Shown one piece after another: positions 11,540 through 22,905 of a DNA stretch of 49,624 nt. The stretch spans positions 1-49,624 of the forward strand of contig NXFV01000651.1 in assembly GCA_002803225.1 (NCBI GenBank). Reading direction: 5' to 3'. Origin of the DNA: Gamarada debralockiae. Its lineage: Eukaryota > Ascomycota > Leotiomycetes > Helotiales > Hyphodiscaceae. The translations under genes were made by a program, and so were the position numbers. A model generated the notes under the pieces. The model saw nothing but the letters and a program-made list of their open reading frames with translations. It made no database searches and was not told the origin of the DNA. Position 1 is the first letter of the stretch. Every line of letters starts with the position of its first letter.

Positions 11540-12419
11540 CTATGTAGCGATGAAAGTATACCACTTCGGCTGTCCAGTGCCACTAGTATCCTGAGAAGTA
11601 TCATACCCGGTGTCAAAGGCACACGAAATACCATCCATCTCAACAATCAACGTGTTGAGATCCGCAATGCACAAGGTCTGACTCTGTGGCACGTAGTATG
11701 GCTGCCACCCAAGGCCTTTCTGTAGATTCCAGTCATTGACACCATACGTGAACGTCAATGTCACAATCTGTCCGCCGCCAACGTTGATCGGCCCCAAGAC
11801 AGAGGACTTTAGGGCAATGGGCCAGGGTGAAGCAGGGTCGTACTGGAAGCCGCTAGTGTCAGAGTACCAGGATTTGCAGACTTTGAGGGCAATGTGCTTC
11901 CAGGTAGCGACGTCGAAGGAGAGAGAGGGGTCCTGATTGGGATTACAGTTGCTGGCGCTGGGAATGCGCTTGCCCTGTTTCTTTACATTAGCATATAAAT
12001 GATTATAAACCATAAGTTCATTAGCATGAACGTACCAAGTTACGTTTGTGGGCGGCAGTAGAGTTCCCAGTGACGTTAGCAGAGTTGACATATTCCTGGA
12101 GATCAGGGCGAGCATTGACGAGAGTTGAGTTGGAAACAATACCGGGGATGGAGACGAGGGTATTGTCGGTAGAGATGTCATGAATTGGAGCAGCGTCAAT
12201 GACGGAGTCGGGGATGACAATTTGGTTGGTGCTAACGGGAGCAGCGGCAGCTGTGCTCGACGGGGCGATGATTGCTGCGGAAGTCGTAGCAAGGGCTGTG
12301 ACTGTAGGAGCAATGACGGACGTGGACACGGACTGGGCGGCATTGGAAAGCAATTGAGGGGCAGCGGTGACGATGGCTCCGAGAGCGAAAAGGCTCAAAA
12401 GGCCTGAGACACGGACCAT
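11540..12419 (-). CDS. secreted protein, unknown family, Ala/Ser/Thr-rich N-half
   Basis: There are two exons: 12419-12036 and 11974-11540, with intron 12035-11975 (gtacgt...cag, 61 bp, phase 0), giving 272 residues. The N-terminus MVRVSGLLSLFALGAIVTAA is a clear signal peptide. A low-complexity Ser/Thr/Ala segment follows, then an AHKRN site that could be cut by a Kex2-type protease. The C-terminal domain (about residues 128-272) has four cysteines (SNCNPN, LKVCKSW, TLCIADL, ISCAFD) and aromatic/Gly-rich strands such as LTFTYGVNDWNLQKGLGWQP. I do not recognise the domain. Signal peptide, spacer and small cysteine-containing domain suit a secreted wall-associated or host-interaction protein; this is inference. 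The gene is intact between two degraded enzyme copies. Confidence 0.85.
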
Positions 12420-13619
12420 GGTTGGCGAGTTGTAGTTGCGAGTGGTCGAATGGTATTGGAGTTTGAACGGAATGTAAGAAAGACTAGGAATGCCGAGAAT
12501 AGGAGATATTGTTCTTCTGGTTCAATTTGAAATCTTAGTAGATGTTAAACCTTCTTATATACTTAATGAGAGCACTGAGAGCATTTTTGAGCAATCCAAA
12601 CATATTCTTCAATATGATTCATAACTTCGAAGGAATCGACACAGCCTTAATGTATTTGCCTTAGAAAACGTTGTGCACGAATTGCAGATTAAGGATGGTA
12701 AAACACTTTGATGCAATGCTGGATATCTCCGAAAAGTGTTCAGCCCGGGAAAAGCTGGAGGAGCGCAGGATTATAGTGGAACTACGGCACTCTTCGTAGA
12801 CACGCATACACCTACTCATCGCATACAGAGAGTCAGCTTTGGTGAACTGAGTTGCCTGTCTCGACGGTCCACCATCCCCAGCATTTCTTCAAAAAATAAA
12901 AATAAAAATTTAAATTCCCCTTGACTGAAAATAGATTACAGCCATTATGGTGTCTAGATCCACGATCTCATATCACATGCAGTGACTGTTGACCGTAACA
13001 TATGAGCAGAAGGGACGAATGAGAATCCTCGGCAGAAACTTTTCCAGCCCAACCACACAAACACGACTCAGAAACAATCTGAAACGAAGGCTAGGGAGGC
13101 TATGACTATAATACGAGCTATGAACCAGCCAATTATAGAAGCTAGGTCTGTAAAGACGCTCGAATCACGAAAGTCCATTCCAACGGCCAAGATCACGTGC
13201 AAGGCAGCCTGCAGCCCTGCAAGTCGCAAGTTTTCGGACCTGAACATGAAACATTTGGAAAAGCCAGCTTGGGGCCGTGTCTAGCCACTAGGGATTGTCG
13301 CCTACGGTATTCATCCTCTGAGTTTTTTGGGTGTGCAGTTCGAAGCCTTGATTGGTTAAATTATTTTTAGAAGATGACTCCTCACTCCTTGCGGATTCCG
13401 CAGCTAACCTTACGTCCAATCTTAATTGAACGACGTCTGTCTACGTACTCTCAAGGTCTCTCTTGTTGTTTATTTAAAGGTAATTTTGAAGTTTATGCCT
13501 GTGTAACCTCTGAACGACTGACTCTTTTGCTGAATTTTCAGCAAAGCTAAAAATCGCAGGATCATACCCTCAACCCAAAGAGGGGTTTGGCCAACCGATG
13601 ACGCAACTCGTAATTTTCT
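12420..13619. other. intergenic, no supported gene
   Basis: The left part should be the promoter of the secreted protein gene. The rest holds only short frames (for example 13102-13284, plus) with no family signal. The last ~60 bases may contain the decayed 5' end of the oxygenase relic. Confidence 0.45.
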
Positions 13620-13624
13620 GTGCG

Positions 13625-14405
13625 GCCTGAATATCCTTAGTCTGATAAGTTTATTGATCCATACATGCGAGGAGATAATCCTTGGCCGCAGCAGTTGCCG
13701 GGATTTTGAAGCCCATCTATCGGAGTACTACCGAACTATGAGAGCCTTTCGCGAATTCTTACTCGGAACATGGCGCTGTCTCTGGGCTTGAGAAGAACCA
13801 TTTTGATCTGGTCTTGACGCATCCTGGGTGCAGTGCAATGGCTGCTCACTACCTTCCTAAAGAGCCGAAGAGTGGGAATGTTGGTTTGGGTGCTCATACT
13901 GATGCTGAATGTATGTTGACCTCTTGTTTGCTCGGTATATCGAACTCTGTTGATTTATTCCGAATGGACAGTCTTTACGGTACTCGCACCAGGATCTATT
14001 CGAGCACTTGAAGTATAAGCAGGGATGGCTATTGGATCTCTGCCTTACTAAAAGAAGGCTGCTTTATTATTAATGTTGGTTATCAGCAGCAACCTTAGTC
14101 CAACAATCTATACGTCTCGACTTTGTATCAGGTGTTGAACTATTCTAGGGAGGAAAGGTTCTCGGTACTGTTCTTCCCCAATGCCAATTTTGAAACGGTG
14201 ATTGAAGTGAGCAGGCATGAGACGAGTTGAATGGAGACATGACTGATTGAAAGTAGCGGGTCAAGGAACCGGTGAAAGGTGGGCATGTTGCAAAGCCCTC
14301 GCCAACGACTGGCGGCCAGGTAAGTTCAATTCCAGGAGGGATGGCTGTGTAGGAACTAACCTGCAGTAGATGTATAAGGAGTGGATGATTGGGTTCATAA
14401 GATCG
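13625..14405 (+). pseudogene. 2-oxoglutarate/Fe(II) oxygenase (IPNS-like) relic
   Basis: Plus-strand frames give, in family order: DKFIDPYMRGDNPWPQQLPG; LSEYYRTMRAF; NMALSLGLEKNHFDL; THPGCSAMAAHYLPKEPKSG; NVGLGAHTDAE (the H-x-D pair that binds iron); VLAPGSIRALEV; EERFSVLFFPNANFE; and MYKEWM. This is the isopenicillin-N-synthase-like oxygenase family, with an intron at the usual place after AHTDAE (about 13912-13970). Stops and frame changes are frequent and the RxS substrate motif is lost. Family members hydroxylate or oxidise small molecules. It sits directly upstream of the second acyl-CoA dehydrogenase copy on the same strand. Confidence 0.75.
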
Positions 14406-14494
14406 CGGATACTATTCCCGAACTCTGTAGTACCGAAAGTTAGGAAGCCAAGATATATATTTAAATAAAACTTAAACTAATTATAATATTTATA

Positions 14495-15700
14495 TAAAAA
14501 CTTAATTTGTCAATCATGCTATGTTCCTTCGCGAGATATCACCCCATAGACTTTTGTCTCTGAGCGGAGGGTATCGAAAAAGCCAAGGAAAATGGGCCTA
14601 AGAACCATTACTCTAAGGGCATAGGACTCATGAACTTGGAATATGGTCTCATGGCTGAGTACTTGGGCAAATGTAGGACTTCACAAGAAGTGCGTGGATG
14701 TTGGAAGAACCCAAAACCATAACAGATCGTTGATGACACTAGGTGACGAACGACAACGCACCAGACACTGGCAATATGGAGTTATTAGCGAAGTACGGCA
14801 CGGAAGCTCAAAAGAAGGCGTGGTTGACGCCGTTCTTAAATGGAGACATACAGTCTGCTTTGGTAATGACGGGCCGGGTACAGCATGCACTGACGCGACG
14901 AATGTGCAGTTGAGCATCAAAAAGGAGGGAAATGAATATGTACTGAATGTATCAGTAAGTTTCTGCGCCCATGTGGGAAAGAGGTTCTCCCTAACAACGA
15001 GTAGACATTATGGATTACTGGTGCTGGAAATCCTCATTGCAAGCTCCATACTATCATGGGCAGAACTGATCCAACGAATTCAAACGCCTACACAGCAATC
15101 CATCGTAATAGTACCATTGAATGCCAAAGGTATCACTGTCCGTCGTATGATTGCGGTTTATGGCTATGATGACGCTCCTCATGGCCACGGCCACATTGTT
15201 TTCAAAGACGTACGCATTCCTACTTCGAAAATTGTCTTGCGTAAAGGAAGAGGATGTGAGATCATGCAGGGTCGCCTTGGACCAGGCAGAATTCATCACA
15301 CTATGAGAGCCATTAGCGCTGCGAGATTCACCTAGGAATGCCAGATCTAACACTTAAATTGCAGGCCGAATTAGCACTAGAGTAGATGCTCAGCCGCAAG
15401 AATGACCTTCGGCAAGCTCCTCAGCGAACAGGGCGCAATAATCGGTGGAATCGCCAAGTCCTGAATGAAGATTGATGCGGCCCCACTTCTCGTACTGAAT
15501 GCTGCCGACACAGTTGATCGGTCCGGGCGCTCTCAAAGAGATAGCCGAGACCAAGATTCTTGCTCCGAACGTGGCTTTGACGGTGATTGATCGAGCGTGC
15601 ATAGCTTTGGCGGTGAAGGCGTATTCCAGAATACACCGCTGGCAATGTGGACGCATACAAGACATCTCAGACTTGCGGTTGGACCTGATCATATTCAATA
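14495..15700 (+). pseudogene. acyl-CoA dehydrogenase relic (ACAD10/11-like), repeat copy 2
   Basis: Frames read [57 protein letters not shown], then a long open part with VYGYDDAPHGHGHIVFKDVR and CEIMQGRLGPGRIHHTMRAI. Shifted frames then give the C-terminal LAPNVALTVIDRA and MWTHTRHLRLAVGPDHIQ. The GRLGPGRIHH...R signature and the final RxLRLAdGPDEVH-like block point to the ACAD10/11 branch, which oxidises long or hydroxylated acyl-CoAs with FAD. Several frame changes and stops break it. The left ~600 bp are shared with 10766-11480 at roughly 80-85 % identity by eye. Confidence 0.8.
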
Positions 15701-16656
15701 GCACGGTAAAGAGAACCAGAGGGGTCAGGAGTTGCCGAAGAAGATACAATGGCAGTCGAAAAAAAGCCGATGAATTGTTCCAGAAATATGGGAAGAAAGA
15801 TTCGAGAACGGTAAGGCTTTGAGCGAATTTCGTGTTGAATTCCCCTGACTGTTCTCTGGAGTTGGTGCAAGGATAATGGTTGTTGCACATCGTCTGGCTG
15901 CTTCATCTGGCCTCATTGGAGCCGCTGTTACTGGTACGGAATAATCCGCCCGTACTAATCACTAGAAATAGATTCTGTGTGCATACTTTCGTAGAGGCCC
16001 AGTCTGTGCACCTCTCGAAGATTCTACTGTAACATGGGAAACTAACCAATAGAGTATCAGCATTTTACTACATTTTACCCTAACAGGTTTGAAGAGCTCG
16101 TAGAAGCACAGACACAAAAAGGTGTGTGATTTGTTTAACATAAAACCTAGCCACAGCACAATTGTTCTGTTCCCTGCGCTCTCCTCGCGGGTTCACCCAG
16201 CCGAAAATCTTTCAGGAAAGGTGCAGCTGCCATGTGCGCGGTCCCCCAGCCTCTACGCCCTGTCAGCCAACCGATTTTCTGCATCGCTACTGTATCCTTG
16301 ACAGGCTCGGACAGGGGAAATCACAGACTTCCCGTCTGCTTCCCGACCTATCACTTCCCATACCACACCATCGGTGATGGAAGGCTGCCGTTGCGGTCCC
16401 GAGACAACCAAAGAGTTCCCATATTTTTCATTATCGAGTTGCGTTTGACTCAAGCCCTGTTGGCACAAGTCGCGCATGTCTCCCACTTTAGCTGTGTCTT
16501 ATCTGATAATAGTTGAATGAATATATGGACGCCCATTCATGCGGCCACCCCTCTACCCCGATTTGGAATACTTATGGAGAGCTTCCAGCCCGTCGCGACT
16601 TTCAGTTCAACGGTCCAAACTACAACAATTGTTGTCGTTGGTATTAGCCATCCACA
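15701..16656. other. intergenic and leader of the sugar carrier
   Basis: No coding signature was found on either strand; the longer frames near 15390-15920 minus are antisense to the dehydrogenase relic. The last few hundred bases (short pyrimidine-rich stretches, ending tccacaATGG) should be the promoter and 5' leader of the MFS gene starting at 16657. Confidence 0.5.
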
Positions 16657-18604
16657 ATGGCACCCAATATTGGTGGAAGGAAGATTACGCCCTACAATGT
16701 CTTCATTCTCATGTTTGTTGGATTGGGTTCTATGACTTATGGATACACGGCTTCGATTATTGGCACGACTTTAGGTACCTTTTCCTCCCCCACATATCTT
16801 CGCATTAGATGTCAATTGGCAACAACAGGGCAACCAACATTCATCGAATATTTCACTCTTGCAACAAGGAGCAATGGCACCGATCTCATATCCACCATGA
16901 ACGGCCTATTCCAAACTGGCGGGGTCATTGGAACACTTCTCCTGCCTACCGTGGCCGACAAGTGGGGTAGGAAATGGGCAATAGCCGTAGTAAGTCCTCC
17001 CTAAACGTCCAGAGCTGTTGAACAAACCAACTAATCCTCTTTCAGGCTGCTTTACTGAATCTCATATCTGGAGCCGTCCTGGCTGGGAGCACTCATGTCG
17101 GGGAATTCATTGCATTCCGCTTTGTGGCCGGAGCTGGGGCATTTTCAATACTAGCCGCCGTGCCCGTATGTCACTGTGTCAGCAATGGGGAACAAGAAAT
17201 ATGACTGATTGCTACCATAGATCTGGATGAACGAAGTAGTACCTCAGCATCTGCGTGGAGGTGAGTCCTACCGAAAGACTTCTGGCGAGGATCTTCTAAC
17301 ACATTTATCTCAGGACTCGTGGACCTTCACGCCGTTTTCCTGATCATCGGCTATACAGTGCAAGGCTGGGTAGGCTTCGGCTTCTACTTCTGGAAAGAAG
17401 GAGGTAACAATACCTGGCGCGTTCCTCTCACGCTACAATGTGTTTGGCCACTTCTTCTTCTCTGCGGACTCTACTGGGTACCCGAATCGCCTCGTTGGTT
17501 GATCATGAACGGCCGCCGCGACGAAGCAAAAGCTATCCTTCAACGCCTGCACTCCACTTCCAAGGATGGCACTGCCGATGAATACGCCCTTGCAGAGTTC
17601 TACCAAATTGAAAAGCAGGTTGTGATTGACAGAACATTGGGAAGTTCATGGGCCCATATGTTCAAGAAGCCGAGTTATCGCAAGAGAGCGCTTTTGGCTA
17701 TTGGGACCACGGGCATTATTCAGTGCTCTGGAGTTTTGGTTATCAACAGTGAGTCTTGATCATTGCTGGAAGTGGATTGATAGCTAAACTGAGCATAGAT
17801 TACGGGCCGACACTCTACAAAAACCTCGTAAGCTTCTCCTCATATTGTGTCAGAACATTGCTCACTCAAAAACAGGGGTTCAGCCAGGTCAAGCAGCTTC
17901 TCTATCCAGCAGGCTGGCTCACCTTTGCTCTCGGAATCAACATCATGGCTGTCTTTATCGTGGACCGCTTCCCTCGAAATAAATACATAGCCAGCGCAGT
18001 GCTGGGTTGCATGGCGACTCTCATCGTGGAAGCAGCATTGGTAGCTAATTTCATTCCCTCGGATAATCACGCCGCCTTGCAAGCAGCTGTTGCGATGTTC
18101 TATATTTTCCAGATCTTCTACGGCGCTGGTTGCGACGGTAGGCTCTCCTCCCTTTACTCATCTCTCTAATGGAGAGATTGCTGACGAACTTTCACAACAG
18201 GTACGCAATTTTCATACCTCGGAGAGCTCTTCCCTACACATATCCGCGCAAAAGGCGTGTGTCTGGGAGTAGCTATGATTTCCTTCATGAACATCATCTG
18301 GTTACAAGCCGCACCGACTGCGTTTGAGAAGATTGGCTGGAAATTCTACCTCTGTTTTATTATCCCGGGCACCATTGGCGCAGTTTGCATGTGGATATTT
18401 TGGCCAGATACGAAGGGCCTGCCGTTAGAGGAAATTGCGGCGATCTTTGGGGATGCGGATGAAGTTGCAATCTATCAGGCCGACATTGAGATTGATCACA
18501 ATACGCACCAGATTGTTATTCATGGGCCTAGTGAGAAGGCTGGAGGTAAGGGTCATGTGGAAAGTGTGCATACCGGGAGCGAGGATGCTGCAGAGAAGGT
18601 TTGA
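16657..18604 (+). CDS. MFS sugar-porter-type transporter
   Basis: There are seven exons: 16657-16989, 17046-17165, 17221-17260, 17314-17748, 17799-17827, 17876-18137 and 18201-18604. All introns are GT-AG and phases join cleanly into 540 residues. Family marks are DKWGRKWA after helix 3, FRFVAGAGAF in helix 4, WMNEVVPQHLRGG, PESPRWLIMNGRRDEA after helix 6, YGPTLYKNLGF in helix 7 and SYLGELFPTHIRAKGVCLG in helix 10. The protein ends with DTKGLPLEEIAAIFGD, the standard sugar-porter C-terminus. It should carry a sugar or related polyol by proton symport at the plasma membrane; the sugar cannot be told. It is intact and unlike its decayed left neighbours. Confidence 0.93.
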
Positions 18605-19187
18605 AGGGAGGTGGACCGGAAATGGAAATGGATTAGCGAGTATTGTAATGGTAGGGCTAGAGTTGAGTAACAAGGGCGTTGGAACGGGAATGGGAACTAG
18701 CTATTTATATCTCAGAATGGTTCAGACCTTGGACGGAATTGAGCATCTGGGTTTTCTGGAGAACACGAAAAGGCTAGATGGGTATATCATTGTTATATAT
18801 AACATATTTTAGTCCCTTATTCTCGACTTCATTCATTCTGCTTGCTCATCTCGCACAATGTGCTCGCCTTTTTGGCCCCCAAGCCAGCAGGAAGGGCATT
18901 CTTTGATCGTTGGCAGACTGGATAACAAGCGGACAAGTCATGCCTTGTGTGCAGCTTCCAGGCCGCCTTTTGTTCTTACCGAAGCGCAAATGTGCCAAGC
19001 GCCTCCCTACCTGACGGCAGGAAGTCAGGTGTCTTCCGTACCTCTCGCAGGTGAACGATCGTGGACTGATATCTGTTAATTGCATCAACCACTTCCACAG
19101 AGCTTTTTGTACCATTCAAAGTTGTGCTGAAGTTCAGAGAGGGCTCGATGCTGTGCCGGAAATAGCTCTTATGACAAGCACCTCACA
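18605..19187. other. convergent 3' intergenic region
   Basis: The region lies between the stop of the sugar carrier and the stop of the minus-strand rhodopsin-fold gene, so it contains the two 3' ends. Short antiparallel frames at 18846-19115 show no family. Confidence 0.5.
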
Positions 19188-20588
19188 TCAACCATTTGAC
19201 CCCCCAACCCCACTCCTTGACCAAGTGTCACGACTAACCGTAACTTTGACCGTCCTCGTAATCCTCCCCTCCTCCAGTCCCTGCAAAATATACTCCTCGC
19301 TTCCAGAATCCTCACCCAGAGCTCGAGTCTCCACCCTAGTCCCGTCTTTAGTTCTCAATCTCTCTGGGACCGTCAGGTCGCCCTTACTGGGCCCACTTGA
19401 AGACGTTATATTTTGCCAGTTGCCGGCCGGTATATCGCTTCTCAAGCTTAGATTATGAGTTCCAAAAGTCGGGCGGGATCGAGATGGGTTATTTGTATAT
19501 GGGTTTGTGCTGTCGAAGCCGCTGAAGTTCAGGGCGCGGAGGAGAGGTCGGATGGTTATGAGCGAGGCGGCTGTTATGGCAACTCCAGGTTCGACAAGTG
19601 TCCACACCATTGCCGTGGTGCCCGTGACTGTGAGAGAAAACAGTTAGTGACATGGCGCAGAGAAGTATTTGGAACGACGTGTAAAGGAAGATGAACGTAC
19701 AGAGAATATCCGAGAGATCTGCAAGTTCGATGAGGTACTTCAGACGGATCAACGTAGCTATGCTCGCACTATTGAAAAGCAAAAGTTAGCAATCCTAAAC
19801 GTCTTCCAGCATAGACCACCTAACTTACAAAACACCGAGCGACAGTACAAAACTAACAGTAAGCTTCTTCTGGACCGTCATTTTCACAGACCATATCATT
19901 GGAATCGGGATGATGGCGTAGAGCCAGTCACTAATGATGGTCATGACGGATATTGAATACGCAGCCGCAACGAATGAGTCCCCAGATGTACATTTTGCGG
20001 GCGTGATAGTGAAGTCCCATTGAGCTTCCACTGGCGAGCATTGGAAGATTTGGTAGAGGAAGATCGCCAGCGACCAAATCGTAATAATCACCATGCTGAT
20101 TTTGAGCGTCCAAATATATCGTTTTCGAACTGCAATTCGGAGAAGGAAGACGGCAATGCTGAGCTTAATGAACATCATGTTCGCGACGTAAGTTGCAGTT
20201 GCAAGGGTTTGGAACTGTAGAAGAGTTAGTAGGATACGTTAGGTCTTAAACTGGGTTGGAGGGCAGCCTACTTCGAGAGCTTTGATTCTGGGCCCCTGAG
20301 CGAGGCTGGCATTGTGTCTACCAAGTCCATAGTGTACACCACGGAGAATGAAGGAGCAGGAAAGGGTAAAAACGGCCTACAAAAATGTCAGCTTTTGCTT
20401 ATTCCAGTCATTTGATTGCATGAATGTTTTACCTGGGCAGCCAACATTAACCAATCGTCGATCTGAAAGGACTTCGTGAGGAATAGTCTCACAAAAAACC
20501 TCAGAAGAACTGAGAGATAAGTGAGAAGAAGAAAGATTACGGCTATGGCGACGAGCTGTCCGCCGTTGTAGTCGTCTGAATTGCTCAT
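19188..20588 (-). CDS. seven-helix integral membrane protein, fungal rhodopsin-fold (Pth11/SAT4-like)
   Basis: There are five exons: 20588-20433, 20376-20272, 20214-19829, 19768-19701 and 19627-19188, encoding 384 residues. Family marks in order are LLTYLSVLLRFFVRLF, FQIDDWLMLAAQ, HYGLGRHN, FIKLSIAVFLLRIAV, YIWTLKISM, FQCSPVEAQWD, SVMTIISDWLYAIIPIPMIW, GVFASIATLIRLKYL and WTLVEPGVAITAASLITIRP. These define the fungal rhodopsin-domain family (PF20684), plasma-membrane proteins including Pth11-like receptors and cluster-associated SAT4-type proteins. It lacks a CFEM domain. The C-terminal cytosolic tail of about 90 residues is polar and Ser/Thr-rich. It could sense an extracellular cue; no ligand is known. 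The gene is intact. Confidence 0.92.
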
Positions 20589-21328
20589 TGGAGCTTTACC
20601 AACAATTCTGTTTTGCTGGGGTCAAAAATAAAAAAGATCTTCCGAAAAAGCAAGTAGGAGAGGGCGATCCCCATGATATCCCAAGGCTTAGATCGCTCGT
20701 GGATGCAGGCTGGGATTCTCTTTAACTACATTTCGACCCTTCGTCCGTTAGATGTGAATTGGTGAATATTGCGGCAGAAATGGACGGGATGTCCTTTCTA
20801 ATATTCAAACTAGCCCTAACATGAGGCGTCCGCATAAGGGGAAACGTCAGCATTCTGAAGCATTTCTAGCTTACGCTGTGCCGTCCATATAAGCTTGAAA
20901 GGGGAAATAGTGGGCTCCCCACCCCCAGCAATCAACATACTGTGCCTGCTACTAGATTAGGCTATGCTGACAGACATGTGGAATTTACATGACAAGGCGT
21001 TGAAACAGTTTCGTCTGTTGGAATGGAAGTTAAATGGAATCTGGGGTCTGTCAAGTAATCCAATTTCGCCTCGCCGCAACAGACGACCTTTTTGAGCGAC
21101 TTCACTCAAGACACAATGCAACGACGTTAGCTCCTGCGCCGCGGACCCAACGACTGGCCGGAAGAGTCGGGTCCATGCTGCCGGCGACAAGGTCATCCTT
21201 GGTGTGATCTTCAGAAAAAGGGCTGTGCTTCAGAGCACTCCCTGTTGCCACGCATGAGAGAGGGTCAAAGCGGGGAGATAACCAGATTGTTGGAAGCTGG
21301 CCGAGGTGTTTTTTTTAGCGGGGCTGGA
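20589..21328. other. promoter side of the rhodopsin-fold gene, no gene
   Basis: The first few hundred bases upstream of 20588 should hold the promoter of the minus-strand gene. Short frames at 20957-21196 (minus) and 21245-21463 (plus) have no recognisable domain. Confidence 0.45.
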
Positions 21329-21610
21329 CGGCTAATGGATTCCCCCCACCCTTTATTTTCCCCATACAAAATCTTGTGTCCTGATATTACTCTCAGGCAT
21401 CAACTTCTAACTTCCCACTTCTACTATGGAAAGGCCGCCCTTAAGCCCGACGAAAGGGAGTAGGGACTCCCCCGACCCGAAGGGGCTTGTGGGAATCCTC
21501 TCCTTGAGGAGATAGGCGTCGGGCACGACAATTCAATTGATTGTGTTGTCATAGAAGGTGATAAGTTTTAGTGTTGAAGGGGAATGGGGGGGGACGGGAA
21601 TCATTAGCCG
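21329..21610. mobile_element. foldback/MITE-like inverted-repeat element
   Basis: The left end cggctaatggattcccccc (21329-21347) is matched in reverse complement by the right end gggacgggaatcattagccg (to 21610), with G-rich and C-rich extensions on each side. Inside, a second pair of arms (gcccgacga near 21448 and cgtcgggc near 21516) makes a nested hairpin. There is no coding content. At about 280 bp with imperfect terminal inverted repeats it looks like a non-autonomous DNA element. I could not define a target-site duplication. Confidence 0.5.
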
Positions 21611-22229
21611 GCTGGACGGAAACCCGGGACAAATCCAGGACCCGCACTTAAGATTCTTTTCAGGTGCGTTTCAAAAATTGCATTCTTTCACACGCAGGCG
21701 AAATTACTTCTGGAAGGAACTCCTCAAAAAGGCCCTCGAAGCAAAAAGGTAGGCTCCGCACCCAAGTGGATGCGAATTCATGAGCCCAAATTTAACCATT
21801 CTCATTTGTCAAAATTTCATCCAAACAATAAAATCGGTGACTTCCACCATTTTTATGTTGGACACCGAGCTTGGATTTGATGGTCAACCACTTCAGCGAT
21901 TTCAAGTTAACTCTTTTTGAAACCTTAGCTCGTTACTACAAGTTGACCGGTCGCTGAAGCGGGAGGTGAGGACCAGCGACAGAAACGGGCTGTCCCTTCT
22001 GTATTCCTGGAACGATGAGTGCATACTAACCAATTGAAAAGATAACCCATGGACAATTCTGGAACTGACATCTATTGTATCTATTTTATTTCAACTAATC
22101 GAAACACTTGAACGATTAATGTTCTCCCATATCATCTCCAAAAAATCAATTCCACAAAAACAAGTGTGACAAGGTGTCCGTGCCCAAAGTCACGCGAAGG
22201 ACGGACTAAAAGAATTGCATTCCCCACCT
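21611..22229. other. intergenic, no gene seen
   Basis: There are only short frames without family signature. The last part is directly upstream of the DEDDh-like relic and may include its lost N-terminal exons. Confidence 0.4.
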
Positions 22230-22905
22230 ATTCTCTCGAACAGATTTGAACGACTATCTGTTCGCGGCTATTTATTTCAGAGAAGGAGGTGTCCGGGACG
22301 CTTTTCAACCTCCTCCGATTACGACTGCGCAGTGTGGAATTGCTGTCCTCGACTCGCGTGACCTCCAGCGAAAAACTTCCATCTATCAAAACTTAAACTT
22401 CTGCACCGGATCACCCAAGAAATGCATTAAAGCGTTAAAGGCTTTCAGTATCAGATTGCTAGGGACAATGTCTATCTATGACCTCTCTACCAAGGTCAAG
22501 AGTGTATGAAACCAGACGGCAAGGACGTTGGCAAGCTTCGGAAGGTGATTGTGGTCTGCCAACAAGCTGAGCAACTTTTGGAAGCACTCTATTCATTGTG
22601 CATTTCGAAGAACGATCTTGGTTCATTTTTAACAGTCTTGGATCTCAGCCAAATGACGAATGCTGTGTTGAACCGCCCGAAAAGTCAGCCGCTGGGCTTG
22701 CTGGATCTCTGCGCTGAACTTGGAATTCCAGTGGAGACAAGAGAATACCAGAAAAGTACCAATTGGAGTTGATACAAATTATATCCTCCGAGCTTCACTA
22801 TTATTAGCTGTCCGGAAGAACTGTCTCCCTGAGCCTGATATTGTGCCATTTTATGAGAGCTTCGACGTGCCTCGATACCGATTCAAATGGCCACCACGGA
22901 GCTAG
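22230..22905 (+). pseudogene. DEDDh RNase-H-fold nuclease-like relic (Gfd2/QDE-2-interacting type)
   Basis: Three consecutive plus frames join into a recognisable order. The first (to about 22508) reads CGIAVLDSRDL, NFCTGSPKKCIKALKAF. The second (22506-22772) reads KLRKVIVVCQQAEQLLEALY, FLTVLDLSQMTNAVLNRPKS, LGLLDLCAELGIPVE. The third reads GVDTNYILRASLLLAVRKN. This matches, by memory of the family, fungal RNase-H-like proteins with a lvGHgi..Dl block, lLDicdeLgip and gNDa.fTLRALL near the C-terminus. The acidic N-terminal block is not found, the VGH position reads VCQ, and one-base shifts separate the frames near 22500 and 22755. A real product is therefore unlikely. Relatives act in RNA metabolism and some bind QDE-2. 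The match is moderate. Confidence 0.5.

Noticed and set aside
15390..15916. Overlapping minus-strand frames of up to 166 codons
   Set aside because: They are antisense shadows of the acyl-CoA dehydrogenase relic, whose conserved C-terminal sequence is on the plus strand.
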